From assembly GCA_015200345.1 (NCBI GenBank), contig CP054187.1, positions 2,898,470 through 2,962,469 of the forward strand: 64,000 nt of DNA. Reading direction: 5' to 3'. A program made the position numbers and the translations under genes. The notes below the pieces were generated by a model. The model was not told the origin of the DNA, searched no databases, and saw nothing but the letters and a program-made list of their open reading frames with translations. Below are positions 9,001 through 16,506 of the stretch, piece by piece. The stretch's first letter is position 1, and each line of letters begins with the position of its first letter. Source of the stretch: Planctomycetia bacterium (GTDB lineage: Bacteria > Planctomycetota > Phycisphaerae > UBA1845 > UTPLA1).

Positions 9001-10256
9001 TCCGCGTGCGTCTGAACGGCCCAGACCCGCTGGCCGCGCTGCGTCACCGGGTGCGGGCCGATCGGCACCGCGCCGTTCGGATCGGGCGGCGGCGAACCGG
9101 GCAGCACGATGCCCGTCGCGTGGTTCCAGGTCGACAGCACCGTCGCCGCGGGGCTGATCTGATAAATACGTCCGTCTTCAAAATTGGACACGTAGAACGA
9201 TTGCAGCCCGCAATCGTAGGTCAGATTGCCCAATCCGGGCCAGCATTCGGTACCGGTGCAGCCCGTATACATCGCGTTCGGCAGCGTGATCCAGTGCGCC
9301 GCCACGCCCGTGTTCGTGTCGATTTTATAGATCGCGCCCGCTGCGCCGCCGGGAACCGTCCCAATCGCATCGGTCCCCGGGCCGATCGTCGAATAAATCG
9401 CCGTGTGCGCGAGATACAGGTTGCCCAAGTCATCCAGCGTCACGCCGAAAACCGTGCCCAGGTCCGATTTGAGCCACTTCTGCGCCGCCGACGGTGAATA
9501 GAAATTCGTGTACCAGTTGTCGGCGAGCGTCGCGCCGGATTGACCGGAGATGTTCATGATGTTGACGACCGGCAGCACGGTATTCGTGAAGTAGTCATAT
9601 CCCTCGTGCGTCGCGAGCGCCACGGAACCGGGAAACGTCGCCGCTGGAAGGAAGTTCGGCTTCTTCCCGCAGCAATCGTCGCACGCCGGCGGCGGGCAGG
9701 CGGATCCCGCGCATTGAATCGTGAACGTCCCCGCCGCGGGCGCCGTGCCCGGCTTCGTCCCGATCCGAATCAGATACTGCTGCCCGCATACGACCTCGCA
9801 ATCCAGATACGTCTGCACGCCGCACGGCGGCGCGTTCGGCGGAAACGGCGGCGGCGCAATCGAATCATCGACGCAGCAAAGCGGCGGCGCGCTGGGCGGC
9901 AGCCCCGGGCAAGTACAGCCATTTGTATAAAATGCAATCTTCGTGTCGGCCGTCGTCTGACCGCACGTGTGAATCTGGATCAACCCCGTGCACGGCGCCG
10001 TCCAGCAGAACCACACGTCGTGCTCGAACGCGAGCTGGCCAGGCTGCCCGCACCACGCATCCTGCCCCTCGGCGCTGGTCGTCGCCGTCGTCAGGTCGAA
10101 GTTAAACACCCCCGTGCCCGAAATCGACGTCGGCGACGTGCACTGATCGCCCGCCTGCACCGGCGAGACCATCAACAGGAACACGCTCAACGCTCCCACC
10201 AGTCGGCAAACACGTTGCGACGTTGGTGCCCGGTCATCGTTCCGATCAATCGTCAT
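6060..10256 (-). CDS. Giant secreted Cys-rich protein with LamG-like and dockerin-like domains
   Basis: Start chosen at ATG 10256 (GAGG seven to eight bases upstream); an upstream GTG at 10358 would add 34 residues with no export signal. 1398 residues. Signal peptide ends near VSPVQA/GDQC. Residues about 230-560 look like a propeller (GVTLDDLGNLYLAHTA, GNLTYDCGLQSFYVSNF). Residues about 650-880 contain at least four similar Cys-rich segments built around C-x-C-P-x-C-x-C-x-P. A LamG/concanavalin-like domain follows (GALAFNGINGVVTVP, FTIEGWIRT, LFVDGVAQSFND, GVLDEFEFFRRSL). The C-terminus is dockerin-like (GDVNGDGFADMEDIEPFV, DVNCDGSANGLDVKGMV). Probably extracellular; no enzymatic motif was seen. 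Confidence 0.8.
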   Translation of the reverse strand: MTIDRNDDRAPTSQRVCRLVGALSVFLLMVSPVQAGDQCTSPTSISGTGVFNFDLTTATTSAEGQDAWCGQPGQLAFEHDVWFCWTAPCTGLIQIHTCGQTTADTKIAFYTNGCTCPGLPPSAPPLCCVDDSIAPPPFPPNAPPCGVQTYLDCEVVCGQQYLIRIGTKPGTAPAAGTFTIQCAGSACPPPACDDCCGKKPNFLPAATFPGSVALATHEGYDYFTNTVLPVVNIMNISGQSGATLADNWYTNFYSPSAAQKWLKSDLGTVFGVTLDDLGNLYLAHTAIYSTIGPGTDAIGTVPGGAAGAIYKIDTNTGVAAHWITLPNAMYTGCTGTECWPGLGNLTYDCGLQSFYVSNFEDGRIYQISPAATVLSTWNHATGIVLPGSPPPDPNGAVPIGPHPVTQRGQRVWAVQTHADPAGGGPNYTRRLYYSVWREDIGSPSATYDNEIWSVGLAASGPNIGRPIAGTEQLELILPVYQTQPDPWSSPVSDISFTAPNAPSASCCMLAAERSMQSWAGDFYTGAHHSRLLQFCYTPPNPAGGGGWSPSGNTFITGSVINSLQDSSAGGTDYDYDTPNTVNNRVQVWCTADAIKLPPDPGVDLYVYGILGEKANGGSPLTNQSIMIDLDQDTTTGDKLQLGDVEIPCPVAVNPPVCQPDPAGMTCVNGCPDSGTLCQPKEITLGADGVYRITRCECGPEFCHVEMGPAGPMCVFACPVAGQTCEIQTSQNSDGSVRYWCDCQTPPPACNLTSYCNPDQPGTCIPTCAGHCPNGEVCTPIEITEYPAGSGHFQVSDCDCYPPVDPPCHPVLVNGAVRCSGGCSNSGLCNLVRYYDPPIPPAEYGKVRYRCSCDCKHPPANMADWWPMDDNPVLPPIDDIAGIMNHGTPSGGVTPAGSASCSSSGALAFNGINGVVTVPNVPGTADINFGLGNFTIEGWIRTTGAGLEPFVDKRTTDGGGNVYGYALFSFNGRLAFQLASGVFGNFIATGLPLINDGQCHHVAAVVYRNGSGGTGSANVIRLFVDGVAQSFNDNAIIGSVNNTSALVFGQRLPILAGNLFLNGVLDEFEFFRRSLGNNEIVDLFTAGQLGKCREVCYTNSVLYCRGDVSKQVCFQICNYTGSPQSYTWNLSGPIGGAGCSNIGAMNFSPPAGVTAMIPAGQCVNVCVNLPRPTGLPNPPPYLTGCYQLSVTNNATGATFGCTNTVSATSRWCGDWWQNPTTATQRVGTEREYTLNLLNETDPSGLLEFTIRAVIPDGSGGEVADLEAVSLDGLPPGEPIHRVIALPIGVPIKLPVNVTILAHETFAPIELALEFDSDGDGVYDAAGRQRIRTVVPCENEQRGDVNGDGFADMEDIEPFVAALLGMPHEPYHALTADVNCDGSANGLDVKGMVEGIVTGP

Positions 10257-10390
10257 GGCAATATCCTCATGTTGACTTGGGGAGTTGCATTTCAAACTCG
10301 GGATTGCCGCTGTCTGGACAGCTTCGGGACGCCGCGGCGCACCGCAGTCCATCCTCACAATCCCTCATCTCCATTCCGTCGAAACACCCT

Positions 10391-10443
10391 CGAATCTCTC
10401 ACTTGGAGATTCGAAATCTCAATGTGCTTGAGAGTTGAGATTT
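10391..10443. repeat. Cluster of nested inverted repeats upstream of the sigma factor
   Basis: CGAATCTC (10391-10398) pairs with GAGATTCG (10406-10413), GAGATT (10406-10411) with AATCTC (10415-10420), and AAATCTCAA (10414-10422) with TTGAGATTT (10435-10443). Four copies of a GAGATT-type word alternate in orientation, allowing mutually exclusive hairpins. It lies in the 381-base gap 10257-10637 between two divergent genes. The gap also holds a short GC hairpin beside seven A residues (10555-10577), which would read as a weak terminator on the minus strand. Confidence 0.45.
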
Positions 10444-10637
10444 GAAATAGCCGCTAATCCTTGACATCGTTGCCGAACGAACAATCCGCGACCGTGCTGT
10501 AACTATATGGATATCAATGGGTTATGTCTTTAGCAGGCCGAAACGAGCTTCGTTAAAAAAAGGCCCCCACCGTGGGGTATCATGGATTGGCACTTCTCAC
10601 GTCTTCTTACGGGGGTTGCCGACGCCTTGGAACGAAC

Positions 10638-11237
10638 ATGGCCCTGTCCACGCACACATCGACATCCCTTCTGGTCGGTCTCGCCGAAGCCGAAAACGAC
10701 GCCGTCTGGGCCGAGTTCGACGCACGCTATCGGCCGATCGTCACGGGATATTGCCTGAAGCTCGGCCTGACCGAACACGAAGCGGCTGATGTCGCCCAGG
10801 AATCCCTGATGCGCTTTCTGGAGGAGTACCGCGCCGGAAAGTATGACCGCGAGCGCGGCCGGCTTCGCTCGTGGCTGATCGGCATCGTCAAATATCGCGT
10901 GGCCGACCTGAAGCGCGCGAAGTTCGCCCGGCGCGAGCTGCGCGGCGAATCGGCCGTCGTCGATCTGCCGGACGATGACCAGCTTGAGGCACTCTGGGAG
11001 GCGGAGCGCTGCCACCAGCTGCTGCGCCAGGCGATCAGCGAGCTGCGCGGCGCGTCACGCCTGACCGAGCGGACGATGCGCGCGTTCGAGATGTTCGCCG
11101 TGGAGCAGAAACCGGCGGCGGCCGTCGCGGCCGAGCTGGGCATCTCGGTGCAGGACGTGTACGTGGCGAAGAATCGCGTGGCGGCCCGGCTGCGCGAAAC
11201 CCTCGAGCGTCTCGAAGCCCTCTTCGACGATCGGTGA
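10638..11237 (+). CDS. ECF-type RNA polymerase sigma factor
   Basis: Start placed at ATG 10638 (MALSTHTSTSLLVGLAEAEN), giving 199 residues; the frame is open 22 codons further upstream without support. Region 2 is clear: a domain around FDARYRPIVTGYCLKLGL, then EHEAADVAQESLMRFLEEY and RLRSWLIGIVKYRVADLKR. Region 4 ends in a helix-turn-helix, GISVQDVYVAKNRVAARLRE. It directs RNA polymerase to a specific promoter set. The next gene begins four bases after the stop and encodes a kinase whose N-terminus resembles a zinc-binding anti-sigma domain, so the pair probably forms a signalling unit of the kind often seen in planctomycetes. Confidence 0.88.
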   Translation: MALSTHTSTSLLVGLAEAENDAVWAEFDARYRPIVTGYCLKLGLTEHEAADVAQESLMRFLEEYRAGKYDRERGRLRSWLIGIVKYRVADLKRAKFARRELRGESAVVDLPDDDQLEALWEAERCHQLLRQAISELRGASRLTERTMRAFEMFAVEQKPAAAVAAELGISVQDVYVAKNRVAARLRETLERLEALFDDR

Positions 11238-11241
11238 ACCA

Positions 11242-14200
11242 ATGGGCGAAACGCGAGCCGATGCTACGACTCCCTGCCCCGACCTCGCCGCGCTGGAGGA
11301 GTGGGTGCTCGGTGGCGAGTCCGATTCCGCGCTGGGTCGTCACGTCCAAACCTGCTGTCGATGCCGCGATTGTGTCAGCGAAGTCCGCGCCAACAATCAA
11401 CTCATCGCCCGCTTCGCCCGGCCCGGCGCGAGCGAACCGCCTCCTGCAACGACCGTCTGGTCGTCCGTCGAACCGGCCGATCTGATTCTCGGCTACACGC
11501 TGGGGCCGGAGCTTCATCGCGGCGGCCAGGGCATCGTGTACGAAGCTGTTCAGAAGTCCACCAAGCGCCGCGTGGCCGTCAAGATGCTGCGACCCGGCGC
11601 GCTCGCCACCGACAAGCAGCGCCGGCGATTCGAACGCGAAATCGAACTGGTCGCCGCGATGCGCCACCCCCACATCGTCACGCTCTACGAAAGCGGCGAC
11701 ACCGCCGACGGCCGGCGCTACTTCGCCATGGAGCTGATCCGCGGGCGGCCCCTGAATGAAGCCTGGCATGGCCAGAAAATGGCGGCGCGGCGCGAATCGC
11801 CTCGCGATGTCGCCACGATCCGGCACGTGCTGGCTCTCTTCATTCAAATCTGCGACGCCGTGCAATACGCGCATCAGCGCGGTGTCATCCATCGCGACCT
11901 CAAACCCGCGAACATCCTTGTGGACGAGACCGGCGCGCCGCACATCCTCGATTTCGGCGTCGCCAAGGCACTCGGCGAGGAATGGTGCGAGGGACTTCAG
12001 TCCACGCGCGCCGGCGAGTTCATGGGTACTTTCGCCTACGCCGCACCGGAACAGGTCGAAGGCCGCATCAACGTGATTGATACACGCACCGACGTCTACG
12101 CACTCGGCGTCATGCTGTACGAAGCCCTCACCGGCGCGCTGCCCTGCGACGTCGATCGGCCTCTCTCCGATGCCATCCGTGCCATCACCCACGAGCCGCC
12201 GCAACCGCCTTCGCGACGCAATCCCGCGCTGGGCGACGAGTTGGACACCATCTTGCTCAAGGCGCTCGAAAAAGATCGCGCTCGCCGCTACCAATCCGCT
12301 GAATCGCTTCGAAAAGACCTGGAGCGCTTCCTGCGCAACGAACCCATCGACGCCCGGCGCGACAGCACCTGGTACGTCCTGCGAAAGTTCATGCTGCGCC
12401 ATCGCGTCTCCGCGACGATCGGCGCCGCTTTCCTGTTCCTCATCGTTGCGTTTGCCATCGTCACGGCCGTCAACCTGCGCCGCACCGCCTTCCAGCGCGA
12501 CAAGGCCCTGCGCGCGGAAGATGCCGCCCGGACATCCGCGCGCCAACTGGCTGCGGCCCTTTCGCAGAGCAACATCGAGCGGGCGCGGCTCATGGTGCGC
12601 GCCGGAAACGTGGCGTCGGCGGAGGAGGTCCTCTGGCGCGAGTACCTCGCTCCCGTCGACGCGTCACAACCGATGGAGGCGCTCGACGCAACGGCTCGCA
12701 GCGATGCCGAGCCGTTGCCCCTGAATGACGCCTACTGGGCGCTCCGCGAGGCCTGCGTCGCCAGCCACTGCCTCGCGACCATCGCGGCGGAGGGCGGCGA
12801 GCGAATCGCGCTGGCCGTCTCACCCGACGGTCGACACGTCGCCGCGGCGGGGCAGAATGGCGTAGTACAGGTGTGGTCGCTTCCGCTGGGCCCGCAGCGC
12901 GAACTGCTTCGGCTGACGCTCGATCCAATCTATGCGGCATCGTATTTTGAGACGAACCGCCTCGCGCTGGTCACGGTTCGCGATGAACAGGTGCAGTTAC
13001 GCATCGTGGATGCACGGACCGGCGAGTTTGAATCATCGGCGCGCACCCTGGCGGCGCTTTCGGAGTTGCGGCCGGGTCCGCTGCTGATCCGGTTCTCGCG
13101 CGACGGCCGGCGCCTCGCGCTGCTCGGCGCCGACGGGTTCGCTCGCGTGCATGCGACAGCAACCGCTGAATTGATCGCCACTGTTTCTTACTCCGCGAAC
13201 GGGCAGGTCACGACCGTCGCCTTGAGTCACGACGGCCAGCGGCTGGCGATCGGCGGGGTCGATCACTCGATTCACATCCATGATCTGTCGCGCGGCACCG
13301 AGGTGCAGCGCCTCCGGACCAGCCCGCCCAACCCGTTCCGCTTTATCTCCGCCATGAGCTTCAACGCAGACGCGACGCAACTGGCCGTCGGCTGGGGCGA
13401 GGGCGCCGTGGAAGTCTGGGATGTGTCCGCCGGCGTGCGACGGTGCAGCATGCGCGATCACACCTATGGCATCACCACCCTGGAATTCTCGCCTGACGGT
13501 CGACGTTTGCTTTCCGGCGGACACGACAAATCGCTCATCGCCTGGGAACTCCCCGCCTGCCGCAGGTTGTTTGTCTGCCAAGGGCACCGCGCCGCGGTCC
13601 TTCATGCCTGCTTCAGCGACGGAAGTGACAGCATCCTGTCAGTCGGTCTCGATGGCCTGCTCAAAGAATGGGACCCCCACGTCGAACCGGGCATCGCCCG
13701 CCTCACGGGGCATGAGGCCGCATCGTTTTGCGTTCAATTCAGTCAGAACGGCGGCCTCATCGCGTCCGCCAGCGCAGGGCCGGACAATCGCGTGCGCGTC
13801 TGGAACCGCCACACTCTTGCCCGCGCCACCGGTCAGCAACCGCACCACGAGGCCGTCGGCGGAATCACGATGCTTGATCAGGACGGGGTGTTGCTATCAA
13901 TCGGGTACGACGGCGAAATGCGCGTCTGGGACGTCACACCCAGCGGCGATGCCGAGCCGCGGCTGGCCCTGCGCCGAACGTTCAACACCGGTATCAAGGT
14001 GCCCTCGTGCATCGCAGCCAGTCCGGATGGCGAGTGGGTCGCCGCCGGCGGATACGAAAATCGCGTCACCATCTGGCACGCGAAGAACATCGTCGAGGAC
14101 GAATCGTACGCCGATCACGATCCGATATCTCCGCGGACGCTCGAGCCTGCTCATTCCGTTTTCGGATCGTCGGACCGCACACCCTGTGTGACGTTCAGCG

Positions 14201-14742
14201 AGGACGGCCGTCTGCTCGCGGCGTGCAGCACCGATCGCACCGTGCGGCTGATCGAACCGGCAACCGGGCGCATTCTGACGACATTCGTCGCCCACGACGG
14301 AACCGTCCGATGGGCCAGATTTCTCGACGGCGGGCGGCGACTCGTCACCTGCGGCGACGACGGCCGCGCGAAGCTGTGGGATCTCGCCGCGCTGCGCGGT
14401 GGGGCACCGCCGATGGCTGCCTGCGTGCGGGAGTTCGCCGGACACGAGCACGCAATTCTCACGCTCGCAGCCAGCTCCGACGAACGCATCCTGGCCACCG
14501 GCGCGCGCGACGGCTCCATTCGCCTGTGGAGCCTCGCCGACGGCCGCTTTCTGACAACCCTGGAAGTCCACAAACAGGCGGTCTATTCGGTGGCTTTCTC
14601 GCCCGACGGCCGCATGCTGGCGTCGGTCGGCGAGGAACGTGACGTGTGTCTGACAGATCTCCGCTATTACGATCGGCACCTGGCCGGAAATCGGGTGTAT
14701 CACGCGGCGAGGCTTCAGGCGGAACGCCCGAATCGAGAATAG
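11242..14742 (+). CDS. Membrane Ser/Thr protein kinase with N-terminal zinc-binding-type motif and WD40 repeats
   Basis: 1166 residues. Residues 1-45 contain H-x3-C-x2-C (RHVQTCCRC) as in ZAS anti-sigma domains. A Hanks-type kinase domain covers about 85-365: glycine loop HRGGQGIVYEA (92-102), Lys114 in VAVKML, HRDLKPAN (217-224), DFG (237-239), APE (268-270). One transmembrane helix (391-412, GAAFLFLIVAFAIVTAV) follows. The rest, about 500-1150, consists of many WD40 repeats with W-D/W-x ends (for example VEVWDVSAG, LIAWELPA, LKEWDPH, LRVWDVT-like, AKLWDLAA, IRLWSLADG), probably folding as two outer propellers. All catalytic residues are present, so the kinase should be active. Four bases after the ECF sigma gene, likely co-transcribed. 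It overlaps the convergent MFS gene end by 28 bases. Confidence 0.9.
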   Translation: MGETRADATTPCPDLAALEEWVLGGESDSALGRHVQTCCRCRDCVSEVRANNQLIARFARPGASEPPPATTVWSSVEPADLILGYTLGPELHRGGQGIVYEAVQKSTKRRVAVKMLRPGALATDKQRRRFEREIELVAAMRHPHIVTLYESGDTADGRRYFAMELIRGRPLNEAWHGQKMAARRESPRDVATIRHVLALFIQICDAVQYAHQRGVIHRDLKPANILVDETGAPHILDFGVAKALGEEWCEGLQSTRAGEFMGTFAYAAPEQVEGRINVIDTRTDVYALGVMLYEALTGALPCDVDRPLSDAIRAITHEPPQPPSRRNPALGDELDTILLKALEKDRARRYQSAESLRKDLERFLRNEPIDARRDSTWYVLRKFMLRHRVSATIGAAFLFLIVAFAIVTAVNLRRTAFQRDKALRAEDAARTSARQLAAALSQSNIERARLMVRAGNVASAEEVLWREYLAPVDASQPMEALDATARSDAEPLPLNDAYWALREACVASHCLATIAAEGGERIALAVSPDGRHVAAAGQNGVVQVWSLPLGPQRELLRLTLDPIYAASYFETNRLALVTVRDEQVQLRIVDARTGEFESSARTLAALSELRPGPLLIRFSRDGRRLALLGADGFARVHATATAELIATVSYSANGQVTTVALSHDGQRLAIGGVDHSIHIHDLSRGTEVQRLRTSPPNPFRFISAMSFNADATQLAVGWGEGAVEVWDVSAGVRRCSMRDHTYGITTLEFSPDGRRLLSGGHDKSLIAWELPACRRLFVCQGHRAAVLHACFSDGSDSILSVGLDGLLKEWDPHVEPGIARLTGHEAASFCVQFSQNGGLIASASAGPDNRVRVWNRHTLARATGQQPHHEAVGGITMLDQDGVLLSIGYDGEMRVWDVTPSGDAEPRLALRRTFNTGIKVPSCIAASPDGEWVAAGGYENRVTIWHAKNIVEDESYADHDPISPRTLEPAHSVFGSSDRTPCVTFSEDGRLLAACSTDRTVRLIEPATGRILTTFVAHDGTVRWARFLDGGRRLVTCGDDGRAKLWDLAALRGGAPPMAACVREFAGHEHAILTLAASSDERILATGARDGSIRLWSLADGRFLTTLEVHKQAVYSVAFSPDGRMLASVGEERDVCLTDLRYYDRHLAGNRVYHAARLQAERPNRE

Positions 14743-15998
14743 AAAACCACCGCACCGATCGCCCCCAACAGCCCCGCCGTGGTGAACGTCCACAAGGCGC
14801 CCCATCCCGGCGTGACCCGCTCACCAACGAGCCAAAGCCCTGCGCCCACCAGCGCCGCCGGCATCACCGCCACCCCCCGCGCCGACCAGTACGCCCCGAC
14901 CGACTGCGTCTTCATCGTGGCGGGCACCAGATCGGCGATCATCGCTTTTCGCGCCGGCTCGCCCAGCTCCCGGCAGCCGGCCACTGCGAACGCGACGTAC
15001 AATCCCGCGGCCCCCAGCGTCGCCCCCAGCACTCCCAGCGCGATCGGAAACGCCGAGAAGAATACAAACGTCAATCCTATGAACGGCTTTTTCGCCAGGC
15101 CCGCCCGGCTCGCCCGCGGCGCGATCAGCAGGTACAGCAGCACGTTCATCGCCGCCTCGATGTTCAGCAGGACCGACTGGTACACCGCCGCCCCGCGCGC
15201 CGCCTCCGCTGCGAGGATCGGCACACAGAACAAAATGATGAACGGCTTGGCCATCCCCTCGGCCCATCGTGCGAAGATGTCCGAGATCAGCAGCCGCCGC
15301 AGGTCCGGATTGAACTGCCGCAACACCTCGCGCGGCCGGGCCAGCGCCAACTGCTCATCGCGCGACGCAACCCCCATCGAGCGGAACTGAATCACCAGCG
15401 CCGCAAGCACCAGCGCCGCAGCCGCCGCCACGTTCGCCCGAACGCCGCCGGTCACGCTCCCTAATTGCCAGAGAAACAGCCCACCCACCCCGTAGGCCAC
15501 CATGCGCGACACGCGTCGAAAAATCGACTGGAGCGTGAACGCCATTGTCCGCCGGTCCGATGGCAGCGCGTCTCCCACGACCGTCACGATCGCCGGTCCC
15601 GCCAGCGAGTCCCACACGAACACAAACGGAATCGCCAGGAACACCGCCGTCCGAGACTGCCAGATGAACAAGATCGCCAGGCCGACCAGCGGCAACAGGT
15701 TGAACGCCAGCAAGGCTCGTCGCGTGTTGAACCGCGCCGCGATCGCGCCGCCCGCGTAGTAATTCAATGCCTCCAGCCCGTCACGGTAAAACCCGTACAG
15801 CCCGATCAGCACGATCAGCCATGGATCGCCGCCCAGCGCCGCCCGCTGGAGCGATTTGAGGTACTGCGGAACCAGCGGCGACCACAGCTCCGTGCTCGCC
15901 GTCACCAGCAGGATCGCGCCGAGCAGCGCCAGCGTCGATGCGTTCAGGCCCAGCCAGTCGCGCCATCGCCCGCCGGAATTCTCCGCCGAGGATGCCAT
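14715..15998 (-). CDS. MFS-family permease
   Basis: 427 residues with about twelve hydrophobic segments (for example LALLGAILLVTASTELW, AVFLAIPFVFVWDSLAG, LGSVTGGVRANVAAAAALVL, WLVGERVTP followed by FTTAGLLGAIGAVVF). A loop between helices 2 and 3 has GGAIAARFNTRRALLAFN, similar to the MFS motif A region. Substrate cannot be told. The start ATG at 15998 shares one base with the TGA of the upstream small gene (TGATG), and GGAG lies ten bases before it, so it is the last gene of a translationally coupled four-gene unit. Confidence 0.8.
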   Translation of the reverse strand: MASSAENSGGRWRDWLGLNASTLALLGAILLVTASTELWSPLVPQYLKSLQRAALGGDPWLIVLIGLYGFYRDGLEALNYYAGGAIAARFNTRRALLAFNLLPLVGLAILFIWQSRTAVFLAIPFVFVWDSLAGPAIVTVVGDALPSDRRTMAFTLQSIFRRVSRMVAYGVGGLFLWQLGSVTGGVRANVAAAAALVLAALVIQFRSMGVASRDEQLALARPREVLRQFNPDLRRLLISDIFARWAEGMAKPFIILFCVPILAAEAARGAAVYQSVLLNIEAAMNVLLYLLIAPRASRAGLAKKPFIGLTFVFFSAFPIALGVLGATLGAAGLYVAFAVAGCRELGEPARKAMIADLVPATMKTQSVGAYWSARGVAVMPAALVGAGLWLVGERVTPGWGALWTFTTAGLLGAIGAVVFYSRFGRSA

Positions 15999-16324
15999 CA
16001 GTATGACACTCCGATCCCCGATGCGATCGCTGGCGCGGGTACATCGGTCTCGGTCGTCAGCGATACGCCGTACAACGCGCGAACCGTCTCACGCAGAAAC
16101 GCAACGAATTCCTCCTGCGTGTGCGGCGTGCCGTCGGGCCGCCGGCCCCACGGCGCCGCCCGCGCCTCGTCTGCGTCGTACCGCGCGGGCGAAACGCCGC
16201 GCCGTCGAGTGGGGGCTTCACCTTCGCCATGGCGGCCTCCGCAGTGCGCGCATCGAGCCTCCGCGATGCGCCTGCCGCGATCCGCTGTCCTGCTTTTTCG
16301 CGCCGATTTTTTTCTCGTTGCCAT
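15998..16324 (-). CDS. Small basic unknown protein, 108 residues
   Basis: Starts at ATG 16324, which overlaps the previous gene's TGA by one base, with a strong GGAGG about ten bases upstream inside that gene. The N-terminus is very basic (MATRKKSARKSR) and holds one CAHCGG pair that might bind a metal with other ligands; the C-terminal half (TQEEFVAFLRETVRALYGV) is predicted helical. I recognise no family. The neat overlaps on both sides argue that it is real and made together with the SGNH protein and MFS permease. Confidence 0.65.
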   Translation of the reverse strand: MATRKKSARKSRTADRGRRIAEARCAHCGGRHGEGEAPTRRRGVSPARYDADEARAAPWGRRPDGTPHTQEEFVAFLRETVRALYGVSLTTETDVPAPAIASGIGVSY

Positions 16325-16506
16325 CAGACCCTGCCTCCCCCGGCGCCGATCGGCGGGCGCCCATCGCCGATCAACGATAGGGTCACCGTCGCGGGAATCA
16401 AGTCAGTGGTGTTCGTGCGAATCGTCCCGCGCACGGTAGCCCCGACCGGGTCGCAGGTTAGGTCGTCAACAGTCGCTTGCAAAAATTCGTCGCGTCGAGG
16501 AATCAC
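16324..16506 (-). CDS. Small unknown protein, 60 residues
   Basis: GTG start at 16506 overlaps the upstream stop as GTGA, and its own stop overlaps the next start as TGATG. The product (MIPRRDEFLQATVDDLTCDP...) looks like a single small beta-rich domain: ATVRGTIRTNTTDLIPATV with a glycine-rich end. No family recognised. Support comes only from its tight packing within the operon; it might instead be a linker reading frame. Confidence 0.5.
   Translation of the reverse strand: MIPRRDEFLQATVDDLTCDPVGATVRGTIRTNTTDLIPATVTLSLIGDGRPPIGAGGGRV

Noticed and set aside
10555-10577. Terminator on the minus strand before the sigma gene
   Set aside because: A-rich run plus short GC hairpin, but no minus-strand gene ends there and the stem is only five pairs.
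11035-12546. 503-codon minus-strand frame opposite the kinase
   Set aside because: Shadow of the kinase domain; no motifs.
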